Shown here: in pieces, positions 44,998 to 55,602 of the stretch
How positions within the stretch are numbered: the stretch's first letter is position 1
Layout: every line of letters starts with the position of its first letter
From: Ramazzottius varieornatus
Taxonomy: Eukaryota > Tardigrada > Eutardigrada > Parachela > Ramazzottiidae
Length of the DNA: 64,000 bases
Direction of reading: 5' to 3'
Assembly: GCA_001949185.1 (NCBI GenBank)
Contig: BDGG01000005.1
Location: 1,353,249-1,417,248, forward strand
Made by a program: the position numbers and the translations under genes
The notes under the pieces: generated by a model
Database searches by the model: none
The model's input: the letters and a program-made list of their open reading frames with translations, nothing else
What the model was told of the DNA's origin: nothing

Positions 44998-47786
44998 TCA
45001 TATGGTACAGACAAGTCGCGGCAACGCAATGACACCGCCACTTCCGTTTTCGAAGTCCTGTTCTACATGGGTGACCAGCAGATCTTGTTCGGCTGGCTTC
45101 TTCATGAACGATGTTCGGGGCACTGGTATCGCGAGCCAGGAACCGAGACGTTTGTGATTTTGAACTTGTAAGTACTATCCTGCCATGGTTTCCCTGCGGA
45201 GAGCGCGACATATTAGCTGTTACTGGCAACGCTTCGCCGAGCTCGCCGGCACACACTTCATCAAAGTCGCCTGGATACACGGTACTGAGCTCGCCGGCAC
45301 ACACTTCATCAAAGTCGCCTGGATACACGGTACTGAGCTCGCCGGCATACACGGTACTGAGCTCGCGGCTTACACAGCACTGGGCTCTCCGACAAGAACG
45401 TTCGCACAACATAAAGTAAATGAATACAGCTTGACACAGGTCAACACTCACCATTCGCGCATCCCTCTCCTCTAAAACAAAAGCCTTCTTCCTGAAAGTC
45501 CATGTCAAGAGCCTCAATGCTTGTCCGCTTGGTGAAATCTTTTCCCCTCAGAGTCATCTGCTTCTGGACAGGCTTGTTTTCGCCGGTGCTGGTCAATGTC
45601 CAGCTGCCAACCACCTTCGTGCTCTTTTTCACCTTCAGCCACTCCACTAGCCGGTCGACTTGGCCTATAGTCGCAGCCACGGATATGATGTGCTTGCATG
45701 CTGGATCTCTATTCGTCTGAGACTGGTAACAGCTGCACTTTCCTTCACCGGTGGTTAGAGATTTATCGACAAAGTACCAGATATTCTTTTTCTTGTCAGA
45801 TGAAAGGACTTTGCGGACTATAGCGACATGTTGCCTGTTCTTGAAGTTCAGCCATTCCAAATCGGACAACTGGACGATCCAGTCGCTGACATCTCCGCCG
45901 CTCAGAAGTTCCATGGCGGGGTTCCAGCTGTTAGCAAACATTGGTGCGAGACCGGTGGTCAGGAACTCAGGCAATTCCGGTAGTGATACGCTGGAGGATT
46001 TACCGGGAGCTACCTATAACGGCCAAACGGTTACTAACAAACTGCCGAACTGTCTCGCGAACTCTACCAGCGCTTGCTGCTTCGGTGATGTGGGCAGGCT
46101 CTACGCGATCGACCTCGTCGAGCTGTATATGGTGGACTTCACCGGCTTCACACATGCTTAAAGTTAAACCAATTCTCACCTGGCGCCGGGTTACAGTGAG
46201 CACCATCGCCTGCACGTCACATTTTGGGAACATGTTCTTTAACTTGGCTAAGATATGGCGATCATCATGAGCTTCCTCCCTCGAGAGGAGCAAGTCCTTA
46301 GCAAACTCTTCCCGAGGAGCCACCTCTCTTGGATCTTTGTGTTTTCCGAAGAACGCTTTCAGCGCCTTGTGCTCGGCTTCGGCAAGATTTTTGTTGGGCA
46401 GATCGCGAGAAAACCCCATGGTTTCGCGTGCGGGCAGAATAAGCTTCTCAAGGAAGTTCTTCTGATGGTTCCTCTCGAACCAGCGCTGAAACTTAACGTC
46501 ACCAAGGAAAATCTTTATTTCCGTCCATCGCCGAACGAATGCTTCTTTCGATACCGAGTCAATCAGTCCCATAATATGTCTTCTCTCCAACCCGTCTGTG
46601 CGAGTGTAGCCGAAAATCGTATTCATAACGAACGCTATTTCGGACGCAGTCTTTTTCTTCCCATCAAAGTATCGTTCTATTCCCTTTCGAATGTGCAGCA
46701 CGCACAGCGTGTGGATATGCCGGGGGAAGGCTTGACGGAACGCTTCGTACAAAGCTCGCTCTCCATCTGTGACAAAGTTGAAGACCCAGTCTTCAGACAG
46801 GACATCCACGCCAACACCGATCAGACACTCACGAAGGTAGTTTGCAAACACCGCATATGTAGCCTGTGATTTCTTCTGAGTTAGCATCGTTGGACCGAGG
46901 ACAAGGGCAGGTTTCCCGGTTTCCGCATTCTTGCAGAACGGATGCTGGATGACCATCGTGGCCACAAACATGTTGCAGAGGTTAAACGTCACGTCGAGCT
47001 GCACGTGTAGTATGCCTGAAACCAACGTAAATTCAATAGGACAAGGCTTAGCATCATCAGTAGCATCGTGGCTCAAAGAGGTAACATTGACGAGCTCGCT
47101 GGCATAAGCAAATCAAGCTCGTCGGCTTGGACACCATCGAGCTCGCCGGCATATGCAAAAGGATGCTCGTTGGTTATTATATTAGCGAGCTCGCTGGCAT
47201 ACCGCTAACGAACGCGCTGAGTTACAGACTACTGACTCCGCAGATCGCACTGGATGACACTTACGCTTCTGCTGACGACTCCCATTCACTGCAAGCAGTC
47301 CAACATGATGAGGATCGACAAGAATGTAGTTCTCTGATTTGGTGCCATCTTCGTTCAGGTACTGCCGCAAAATGACACCGTCTCTCGCACGTAAGTAGCT
47401 CTCCGCATTAGAACCGTAGACTTGTTTGCTGCGGCTTTGATAGTGACTGCTTGACGAACTCCGGTGGGACCATGAAACGGATTTAGTGCTCGGTCCATTT
47501 CAGGAACTGCTGAAGCCACTTCAAAGTAAATGTCCCTGGAAGTAAGAGACTTCCCACGGGCAACTGGTGATGCCAGTTTCCGCATTTCACTGGTGAAGGA
47601 GCGGTTCGTGTAGGTTTTTCCCGGTTTGAACTGCTGCGTTGTGCTTCCCTCCTGCCACGAATACTCCAAAACTAGAAAATTACCGAGTGGAACCCTCCAT
47701 CTGTCTTCCGATTCTACCAAGGCCAGAATTCTTCTTCTGAAGCCGTTTGATTGTCCGTTGGGCCAGCTGTACCAGTCTTTCTTCAT
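44998..47786 (-). CDS. MULE transposase with SWIM zinc finger, spliced
   Basis: Exon A runs to 47265 and has HGPTGVRQAVTIKAAANKS and ILVDPHHVGLLAVNG. A GTAAGT donor and TTTCAG acceptor join it in phase 1 to exon B (47015-45452). Exon B carries the MULE catalytic core: VQLDVTFNLCNMF with the first aspartate, FVTDGERALYEAF with the second, TLCVLHIRKGIERYF, and NLAEAEHKALKAFF. It also carries a C-x-C-x(n)-C-x-H SWIM finger (GKCSCYQSQ then ACKHI). A GTGAGT donor at 45451 joins in phase 1 to a last exon (45164-44998). In exon A the frame changes near 47380; either a 29-bp intron or a frameshift. Further N-terminal sequence on 47787-48053 (a frame with VADDDNGCWKDKNRRFGRGK) may be part of the gene. 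It cuts and joins element ends. Confidence 0.85.
45239..45371. repeat. 48-bp tandem repeats with GAGCTCGCCGGCA, in a transposase intron
   Basis: Two near-identical 48-bp units (45239-45286, 45287-45334) start GAGCTCGCCGGCA and continue with CACTTCATCAAAGTCGCC. A 24-bp short unit and a partial follow. They lie within the last transposase intron (45165-45451). Confidence 0.9.
47090..47202. repeat. GAGCTCG(C/T)(C/T)GGCA repeats in another transposase intron
   Basis: Four imperfect units of the motif, each followed by a TAxGCAAA or TATTA-type tail, fill the intron 47016-47264. Related GTCGCCGGC motifs lie in the chromo-barrel gene's intron at 43347-43424, and CTCGCCGGCA occurs near 48160 and 48640. 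Confidence 0.85.
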
Positions 47787-49357
47787 CTATACAAATGGCT
47801 TTCTTTCGTCGTCGAGCTTCTTGCCACGGCCGAATCTTCGGTTCTTGTCCTTCCAGCAGCCGTTATCATCGTCCGCAACCAGCCCGTAGATCCGCTCACG
47901 TTGTTCGGGCTCGAAGATTACCGCGAACCAGGTACGTCCTTGGAAGCATTGAGGCATCTTGATGCAGCCATACACATAAAGAACTTCGGGACTACTGAGC
48001 CACGCCAAGACGGAGGAGTCACTTTCCGATGTTTGGAAACAGCGGTACCTCAAGTCACTGCAAAACAGAAAACTCTCAGTTCAGAAACCACGCCGGCACT
48101 AAGTGCCGGAACCTCGCTAGCGCATAGTGTCCGGGAGTTGCAGGCAGATGATGCCACGACCTCGCCGGCAGATATTGCCGTTACCCCTTAAATGTGCAGG
48201 TGCATCACTCACAATCTGCAACATGGTCCGAAAACGCTTTCTTCGCCAGACGGATCGAATGGAAGTTCGCCTCGGTTAGCAAACAGCACGAGCGGCAGGA
48301 CGGGTGTTCTTTAAATTCTTTTGGCGCTGAAAATGACGTCTCACTACAAAAAGCAGCAAATCAGCTTATGCCAATCTAGTTTAAACAGTATTTTATCTGA
48401 CCGAAATCGTACTTACTCCGCCAAGACTGTCGAGTTTTCTGTGCTATCCCTTGGGCTTGTCTGTACCGCAGTTATCTTATGGCCTTCGTCTTCCGGTACG
48501 TACGAGGACGACTTGTCACTAGTTTCGCATGGTTCCATTCTAAAACAGAGACCACTGTGTTGTAATGCGTGTAATATTAGGTAAAATTTTTCGCCGGCTT
48601 GTGTAAGATACCGATCTTTGGAGTATATAAAACAGACATCGCCGGCACACCTGTTGTTATATGTTAACTTAATCTCCAGAGTATCATGGATCATCTGGTG
48701 TGTATACATCAAGTGTTGCCGCTGGGTTGTGTCAAACAGAGCGCGCCGGCATGCACGAAAGCAGGTTTTACTTACGGGGTGGGGGACAAGGACAAATTTC
48801 CGGCAGCCGCTACAGCACTCGTGGAGTTAGCCGACAGGTCATAGTCTTCGTCGTCCGAGAGATATATGAAAGAGTTATCCCCGCTCGCAGGAGCCGGATT
48901 TGGCGTATACAACACGGGCGTCCTTCGAGTGGCGTCCTTCAAGTGGCGTCCTTCGAGTCCGCTGATTCTTGGTTACGAAGTTACGGCGCTTAAGGGCGAG
49001 AGGTTAAAGTTGTGTTTTCTCGTGGTGTTATGCTACTCAGCTACGCGATTTCATGCTGTCTTGTGATTCACTACGTATGAGTCACCTTGGAGGCAATGTG
49101 CAGTCTTGTATGAAGGCAAAGTCGCGTGAAGGCAAAGCATACCAAGCCGCAGTGGGCAGAGTAGTACAGGAAGGCGGGGCTAGTTTGGGAAGTATGGAGC
49201 GGGAACAAAGAGAATCATCTTTGATCGGCCAATCAAAATTGTTCAAATCAGACGTTCTGTTCCCTGATTGATCGTTTACGAATATTGTTTAACTTCATGT
49301 CTCGCTCCACATGATATCATCTGGCCATGCCTTTCTGTTCTACTCTGCCCACTGCTC

Positions 49358-49913
49358 AGATGGTCACAAGTTTTCTACTCAGTTCTGTCGATCAAAATTC
49401 CCTCATGCTCCGGATATCTGACGTGAGGACAGCGCAATGATGTCATTGACATTGCGTTCTCATATCTTGAACATCGTTTTTTCCATCTGTTGGTACAAAC
49501 AGCGTGAATTACGTACAGCGAGCCGCAGGGGAAATGCCTTTCAGTGAAAGCCATTCATTCAGAGATCCTGCTCACCTTAAAGGAAGACTAACCTTAAACC
49601 CCTTCTCTCGAGTGTTTGTATAAAATTCTTGTACAAACGAAACGTTTTCCCCAGAAGAAGGTTATCCCCAGAAGGACTGACTGTATCATACTTTGCTAGC
49701 ATTTGTGACGGAATTTAAAGGCAAATTCTCTTTCGACGATAAAAAATCAGCAATGATTCAGTGTGCTCACGTCATACATCGGAACTTGCGCGTTTGCCAC
49801 GAATGTTACGTTGAACCGTATGTCGCTCGAAAGGTTTAGCAGCTTTAACGAAAGATTTTCAACCTTTTCGGAAGTAGTCTGCCTCTTAACCGAAAGCTAA
49901 CAGCAAGGACAGC
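49358..49913. other. No recognised gene
   Basis: Sequence between the interrupted MITE and the DIRS-like element. No open frame or inverted repeat is convincing. Confidence 0.4.
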
Positions 49914-50717
49914 TTAAATTTGCTCTGCTTCAAAATAGATGCGGCGTATCACCGTAATGATGGCGACATTCGATGCCGTATATGTTGCCCAGATCTGGAC
50001 CACCGACATATTGTCGGAATGAAATAAGATTCGCTTTGTCTGCCAGTTTGACCCCCAAACACAACACGAGATCAAAACTGGCAACAGTTCCAACAAAGCA
50101 ATGGATGGTTCGGCTTCAAGTAGCCAGCTTGGCCATCGTAACTGAAACCATTCTGCGCCGTAAACACCACCGCAACCGATACTACCTGATGCGTCGGTGA
50201 ATAGATGCATACTTGGGGTCGGTACCCATTTTGTCAGAAGAAACTTGCACGAGCCATTCCATGTCGGAAGAAAATCTATCCACCACTGCAGATCTGCTCT
50301 GAAGCCATCGTTCAGTTTCAGTTTAGGATGGTCGAGTTGTTTAACCTTATGTGCAAGATTAAGCATCCTTCGGAGGAAGATTCTGCCAGCCGGGATACAT
50401 TTGGTTGCAAAGCCTAATTGTCCGCAAATGCTAAGAATTTCTCGTTTAGTAGCTTTCACTCTAGCTTTGTATACCGTGAACAAATCTTGAATTTCCTTAA
50501 CTTTACTTTCCGGAATGCTGATAGTCTGAGTTTTTGTATCGAGTTGAATGCCGAGGAAGGTGAGTTTAGTCGTGGGGCCCTCGGTTTTTTCTTCCGCTAT
50601 GGGCACACCAAGGTGTGCACATAATGCTCGTATAAAAATCAACGTATGATGGCACGCAGGTGACGAACTAGGTGCAGCCCACCAGAAATCGTCGATGTAA
50701 TGCAAAACGTCGAGCAT
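49914..50717 (-). pseudogene. DIRS-like reverse transcriptase C-terminus and RNase H
   Basis: It starts with LHYIDDFWWAAP, the reverse transcriptase active site, followed by EGPTTKLTFLGIQLDTKTQT. It then has the connection domain AGRIFLRRMLNLAHKVKQLD and an RNase H start HLFTDASGSIGCGGVYGAEW, with ILFHSDNMSVVQIW as the later aspartate motif. It ends at a stop shortly after, before the expected end of RNase H. The preceding part of the polymerase is in another frame (50639-51586). Confidence 0.9.
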
Positions 50718-51586
50718 TCCGCCAGTGGTCTTGATTTTCCATTCGAGAATTTTGGAGAGATCATCGAAAAACTAGGTGAAGATCGACACCCAAACGGCAG
50801 TACCGTATCGAAATAATATTTTCCATCCCACATGTAAACAAGCAGATGCCAATCCTCTTTCGCGACTGGTATGAGTCTAAAGGCGCCCTTCAAATCCGTT
50901 TTCGCCATCAAACAGCCCTTTCCAAGTTTAAGACAAATATCGATGGCGTCGTCGACTGAACAGAAATTAAGGGTATAATCTGTTTTCGAAATGTAATCGT
51001 TGACTGACTTTCTGAAGGGTCTGGACAAGTCCATAATGAGGCGAACTCCGCCTAGTTTTTTGGGGCGTACACCCATGGAGGAACAAATGAAGTTGGGAAA
51101 AGGCGGATGGTTCAAAGGACCAACGGTGTGCTTTGCAGCGACCTCTTTGGCTACATAATCGCGTACGACCTCAGGGTGTTCCCGAGCAGTTCGAGCGTTA
51201 GAAGTAATTCGAGTAACATCAGGGCCGGTATAACCCAGGCGAAAACCGTTGATAAGACCATTGACGAAATAATCAGCAAATTCGGAGTCGGGATATTCCT
51301 TCAGGGCATGAGCAAACCGTTCTGGTATCAACAGGGTGTATGCTTTATCAGGAATTTCAACAGAAGTAAAATGATGAGTGGTAACAGGAACGGGTGCTAG
51401 CGAAGTAGATGGAACACTAAGCGTGACGATGGGTGAGCTTGGTATGCCCGGGTTTGATGCATTGTGAACATTTATGGGCATAGTTCTGATAACATGGTTC
51501 AGCGCAGCCACCGGGTTCGTTGAAACGACTGCAAGCCAGGACCACAGCCTCAGGTCGATTACCATCAGAGTTAGAATTAGAGCCAT
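50639..51586 (-). pseudogene. DIRS-like reverse transcriptase N-terminal half
   Basis: Motifs in order are ERFAHALKEYPDSEFADYFV, MGVRPKKLGGVRLIMDLSRP, FCSVDDAIDICLKLGKGCLM, KTDLKGAFRLIPVAKEDWHL with the first catalytic aspartate, and DTVLPFGCRSSPS. The frame shifts near 50730 just before the YIDD box. The start region overlaps the end of ORF1 in a different frame, normal for these elements. Confidence 0.9.
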
Positions 51587-52896
51587 CAGATTTCATGTTA
51601 GAAAATCTATTAGATCTATTCACACCTTCTTTCTTGCTGGGGCATGTTGTTGCGATATGGCCCTTCTCGCTGCATATATGGCAAGTAGCGGTGCGAATCC
51701 ACTCAGAGTATGGACCTCGAGCAACGGTGCTGATAACTGTGGTGGTGGTAGCAGTTGGCTTGAAATTGTTTTTAACGGCCTTAACGATATCACGGTCCTC
51801 GTGGTACCACCCGGTTATATCAGAATCCGGCAATGCCATCTTTTGACGGAAACGTTGGTCATATTCCAACCAAAAGCGCACGTCAGGCTTTCGTGAAGCC
51901 AACCCCCGGATAATGCCACTATAGGCAAGGAAAGGTATAGCCATATCGGGGTAATAGTAGCTCCGATAGAGAGAGAAAGTCAAAAACGCATCTTGCCAGG
52001 AGGGCAAGTCAACGATCACCAAGTGTCCTGTACTAGGGTCACCGGGTTGTTTGCGCTTGGTGTTATTAGGCACATATCTATCGGTAACCAGATCCCGGAA
52101 GACCACGTAGGCTGATTTTTGTCGAAGCAACTTGTCAACAGTAGGAGTGACTGGGGGGAAGTTGAAATGAGTAGAAGGAGGTGGCTCTTTTGAAACGACA
52201 CTGTAGACAACTGGGGTAGGTGAGGAAGGTATTTGATTACCGTACTGCGGTAGAGGCGAAGGAGCCCGGGAGACTGAGTACGTTGGGGAGGAGCATACCT
52301 GACGATGGAGTGACTCGTTTGTAGCTTCCAGCTGCTTGACATGACGAAGGATGGCGGCAATCTCTTCTGGTGTCGGGTAGGTGGCGTTGGTAGGCAACCA
52401 CGGATCCCTTCCATTTCGGCCTGCTTGTTCGCCTTGTAATCTTTCACCGGAAGAATGTCCCATGTGACCCATCAAGACGTCGTGTCCACCAGGTCCCAAC
52501 ATACGCGCTCCCTTCGTATTCCATTCTTCTTTCCTGTCTTCCTGATCTATCCGACACGCGAAGTAATTCCGGACCAGTTCCCTGTCTTTCCAGTCTTCCA
52601 GATACACTTTCCAGTCTTCTGGATCCATTCCCCAGACGGCTTGGGCTTTCCTGTCGGTCTTCTCGTCCGGGTTCTGCGAACAGCTCCAAGGCCCGATCCA
52701 CACTGACTGCGCGACGAACTTCTTTCAACGCCGAGCGAAGGCGTTTGGCGAGAGGCACCTCTGGTAACGTGGTAAGAACTTGACCATCATCTGGCCCAGC
52801 TGGGTATTTGGTACCGTAACGGTGTCGTCCACCAGGGCTATCGCTGGCTACCGGAGGCATAGCCCCGTGTAGGCTCTGAGGTCGCGAATTCGCCAT
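51417..52896 (-). pseudogene. DIRS-like ORF1 (gag-like protein)
   Basis: The ATG at 52896 (MANSRPQSLHGAMPP) opens one frame; from about 52680 the better frame is another (VWGMDPEDWKVYLEDWKD onward), so one frameshift separates them. The C-terminal half has a conserved core (DLPSWQDAFLTFSLYRSYYY), a CCHC zinc knuckle (CHICSEKGHIATTC), and the second Cys/His cluster CSRFNEPGGCAEPC followed by HKCSQCIKPGHTKLTH. This is diagnostic of DIRS/Ngaro-type ORF1. It would package element RNA. Confidence 0.88.
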
Positions 52897-53335
52897 CGAG
52901 AAGACTTGAAAAAGCTGAGAAAAAAGCTGATGTGCTCACTTCGTGAAACAGTGACTGACTCCAGCTATAAATTTAGACTGTAAGCTACTCAGGATCCACA
53001 TGGCAACCTAATCAGATTACTATTCTGTAATGAGGGAAATGCCGAAATGGCGTCAACGGCAGTGTAACATCTTTCGGCGTTAACTCTCTGAATGCTGGTT
53101 GCCGAGATCTCGCTGTGGCTACTTGACAGTCGTTTTTCTGCGGCGGCCACTCCACTACTGAGTCCTCGTGGTGGTTGCGGTTATCAACACGTGTGGCTTC
53201 CTTCATGTGGACATATCCACGGTTCTGGCAAACGGAACGGCAAGAAACAGCTGCTGTCACAGAAGCATGTGCTCGATCTTCGTTGGTGCGGCGCACATCA
53301 CATTATGTTTAACGAGCGCGCAATTGTTTTTGTGG
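52897..53335. other. No recognised gene
   Basis: Short frames only; nothing resembling a promoter or element end is clear upstream of the DIRS-like ORF1. Confidence 0.4.
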
Positions 53336-53337
53336 TA

Positions 53338-53482
53338 CTGTAAATATTCGCGGTGTCCGCGCAGTACGTCATCGTACAAGTGAAGTACAGCCCCAGTCAG
53401 TTTTCACGGAGTGCGCAACCCCCCACGGGGGTGCATCGTTACGTACGAGTGCGTACTTCGCGGATGCAGCGAATATTTACAG
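53338..53482. mobile_element. TA-flanked MITE, 145 bp (copy 2)
   Basis: The same ends (CTGTAAATATTCG and inverse) and the same length as 12454-12598, with TA on both sides (53336-53337, 53483-53484). Internal sequence matches copy 1 through GTACGTCATCGTACAAGTGA and the GCGCAACCCCC block. Confidence 0.9.
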
Positions 53483-53484
53483 TA

Positions 53485-54906
53485 TTGCGCGGAATCATTC
53501 AGTCCAACGGCACGATATTACGGCTGAAACGTGCCGACGTGGTGCGCTCTGCATTCCAGAAACAAAACTGCAGGTTATACCTGTTCTGAAGTAAGCGACA
53601 ACCGCACCGAAGGGGGTGACAATTGCACGGAAAGGCAAAATATGGGTGATCCGGCTACGTGTTTTCAACTCTCTGCCAGAACGGCAAAAGAGCAACGGCA
53701 AGCAACCATACTTCACTTCGTTGCCCCAAACTCACCTGCAACCGTATCTGGACGAGACTACAGGGAACAGACCTGGCAATAGTGTGATTTCAGCACACCA
53801 CACCGAAAAAAACCACACTTTTTGGTTCCGGTATGCTGAAAACACCAAACTGAAGAAAGTAGTGTCTGTTTCACACCGAATTTTAGGTTTCGGTGGCCGA
53901 GGACACTACATCACACCCAACCGAAAACCTTTTGGTGCATCACTTCATAGAATGACCTTGGGCTAACGCGAATCATGGTGCGCTCTACCGGCCAAACTCG
54001 CAGGATAACCTGCAGGACGAGTAGAATCAAGCAGTCTGACGTTAGATTTAGTTTCGGGGTGTGCATTAGAATCATTCCGTTTCTATCTGGTACTACATCT
54101 TTGTTCACAATTGCGACGCGCGCGGCACACCCCCACCTGAGTTTGCCTTCATGTTTTCAGTGCCATTGCATAAGCTGAATAACCGGGTGTGTGTACTGTC
54201 TTCCTGGATAGATCAGGGGTCCGAGGTCCCCCGGTTCTGCCGTAGGAACAATCACTGTGTTTGGAGAACGATGTGAATTTGCGGAATAAGTGCCATCAAG
54301 CGAGCTAAGATCATTGTGGGAAATCATAATTATATGACAGATTTGTTCGTGATGATTTTCGTTATTTGACACTAGACAACATCCGCAAAACGCAACCTAG
54401 GTACTGCGTATGAGCTCAGTTTGCGCACCGGGTCAAAACCAAGCGCACCAGGTCAAGCGCACCGGGTCTTGACCGGGACATGCGAAACGAGCTGCGTACC
54501 ACATAGTTTCGTTCCACGTACCGTGAATGGTGCGTTTTGTGCCGCTGCGGTGCATTGATTCAAAATCTGAAGAGCTAACAGTGCGTCAGCATGGCGTAAG
54601 ATGTGCCACGTTGGATCGGCCATAATTAAAATAATCAAAATTTCTGCTGCCAACACAAGTAAAATTGATACAGAATAGAAAATTTTACGAGAGCCGTTTC
54701 CTGCAATTAAAATTATAAAATTTGGTAGAATTTCAATGTATATGATAGGAATTAAAATTCCAGAAGTCATACTGTATTTTTTCGATATTTTCTCGCAGCA
54801 CGTGACTTAGTACGTCAAAAACACCCCGATACTACGACAGCTTTGATCTTCACAGATCAATAATCAACTGAGATTGATACAAATTTCACTAGAAATCAAG
54901 TAAACT
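53485..54906. other. No gene; CACACCGAAAA-rich repeat
   Basis: From 53785 to 53950 the motif CACACCGAA or CCGAAAAA recurs; a similar stretch lies at 59935-60075, possibly in inverted order. Nothing else is recognised to 54906. Confidence 0.4.
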
Positions 54907-55110
54907 CTACGCCTCCGTGAAAGAATCCTCCACCGAGCTGAAGCTGCAGTCGAAAGTATCGTCCAGATTATGTACTTCAGAAGCTTCTTCAGGATTAGCT
55001 ATCATGTAAAGAGGCTCTGGTACAATCTGTGGGCCAACGAAAGAATTTTCATCCGTAGTAACTTTCACCTTTTCCCAGGCACCGGAAACAAAATCGATAA
55101 AGTCTTGCCT
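54907..55110 (-). pseudogene. Fragment of pogo-like transposase C-terminus
   Basis: The minus strand reads DFVSGAWEKVKVTTDENSFV, then IVPEPLYMIANPEEASEVHN and a stop after FSSVEDSFTEA. This matches the tail of the transposase at 1509-1763 (AWHRIKTSTVEKSFV, ILPEPLYMLADEN). No other part of the gene is recognisable; the surrounding element is mostly lost. Confidence 0.8.
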
Positions 55111-55602
55111 TAGTCTTGATTACTGTACGTAGAACTGTACAACGGTACCATCTTCATAAATCAAATCAATCAACTGTATCCTGCTGATTGTGTACGGGCT
55201 TTTAACACTGGCCCTATGACGTGATGCGCGAGAATATCGAAAAAATACAGTAGTAAAATAACACTGCATTTGTGTATGGTGGGTAAACAGAAATGAGCAA
55301 CTCATCACAGAACAAAATTTTTCGAATATGTAACAAGCAGTGCACCTGCGCGAAAACGTTGTATTCCTGCAAGGCGTTACTCACAATCTTTTCGGGCAAG
55401 GTTTTACGGCCCATATAAATGCTTGCTTAATAGAGGATGAATGCAGAAATATCGAACTGTTTCCTGAAGAAAGCAACCTTGAAATGTTATTCTTGGAATA
55501 TCATTTCTTGCATGTTGCGAGATATTCTTCATATAAACGGTCGGAAATACGGAGATTTCACCGTAATCGTCTTCCCCATCGTTTCAACAACTCTCAGCAA
55601 AT

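Larger units (their letters stand above)
41605..49148. mobile_element. Mutator-like element (MULE), 7544 bp, with 9-bp target duplication
   Basis: The left end starts GGCTTGGTATGCATTGCC and the right end is its inverse, GGCAAAGCATACCAAGCC. The terminal inverted repeats run about 80 bp (41605-41690, 49064-49148) and share CCTTCACGCGAC. GCAGTGGGC is repeated exactly on both sides (41596-41604, 49149-49157), the 9-bp duplication typical of MULEs. Inside are two convergent multi-exon genes: a chromo-barrel gene (plus, 42058-44565) and the transposase (minus, 44998-47786). The region 41691-42021 and the region 48192-49063 show no further clear gene; 48919-48958 is a three-fold tandem of a GGCGTCCTTCGAGT-type unit. 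Confidence 0.93.
41594..49357. mobile_element. Small MITE interrupted by the MULE
   Basis: The left end GAGCAGTGGGC (41594-41604) stops at the MULE. On the other side the sequence resumes with GCAGTGGGCAGAGTAG (49149 onward), and the inverted end CTACTCTGCCCACTGCTC closes at 49357. AGAT lies just before 41594 and just after 49357, a probable target duplication. Without the MULE the element would be about 210 bp. Confidence 0.8.
49914..52896 (-). mobile_element. DIRS-like (tyrosine-recombinase type) retrotransposon, 3'-truncated
   Basis: On the minus strand ORF1 (gag-like), reverse transcriptase and RNase H follow one another with overlapping frames, the layout of DIRS-order elements. The sequence stops just after RNase H at 49914; no recombinase or split repeats are seen. 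Three or more frame changes occur (about 52680, 50730, and the ORF1/polymerase overlap at 51586-51417). Ends are approximate. Confidence 0.85.

Noticed and set aside
44864-45517. Minus-strand frame of 217 codons containing a STVYPGDFDEVCAGEL repeat
   Set aside because: The repeat is the translation of the intronic 48-bp units, and splice sites with matching phase remove it from the transposase.
46255-46869. Plus-strand open frame of 204 codons
   Set aside because: It is antisense to the catalytic core of the MULE transposase.
47357-47386. A 29-bp GT-AG intron in the transposase that would keep phase
   Set aside because: Too short to be credible without transcript evidence; a frameshift explains the frame change equally well.
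47751-48191. Plus-strand open frame of about 146 codons at the right part of the MULE
   Set aside because: It overlaps minus-strand sequence that looks like the transposase N-terminus (VADDDNGCWKDKNRRFGRGK) and has no domain; most likely an antisense shadow.
49914-52896. Endogenous retrovirus
   Set aside because: No long terminal repeats, protease or envelope; the ORF1 Cys/His clusters and the polymerase type fit DIRS-order retrotransposons.
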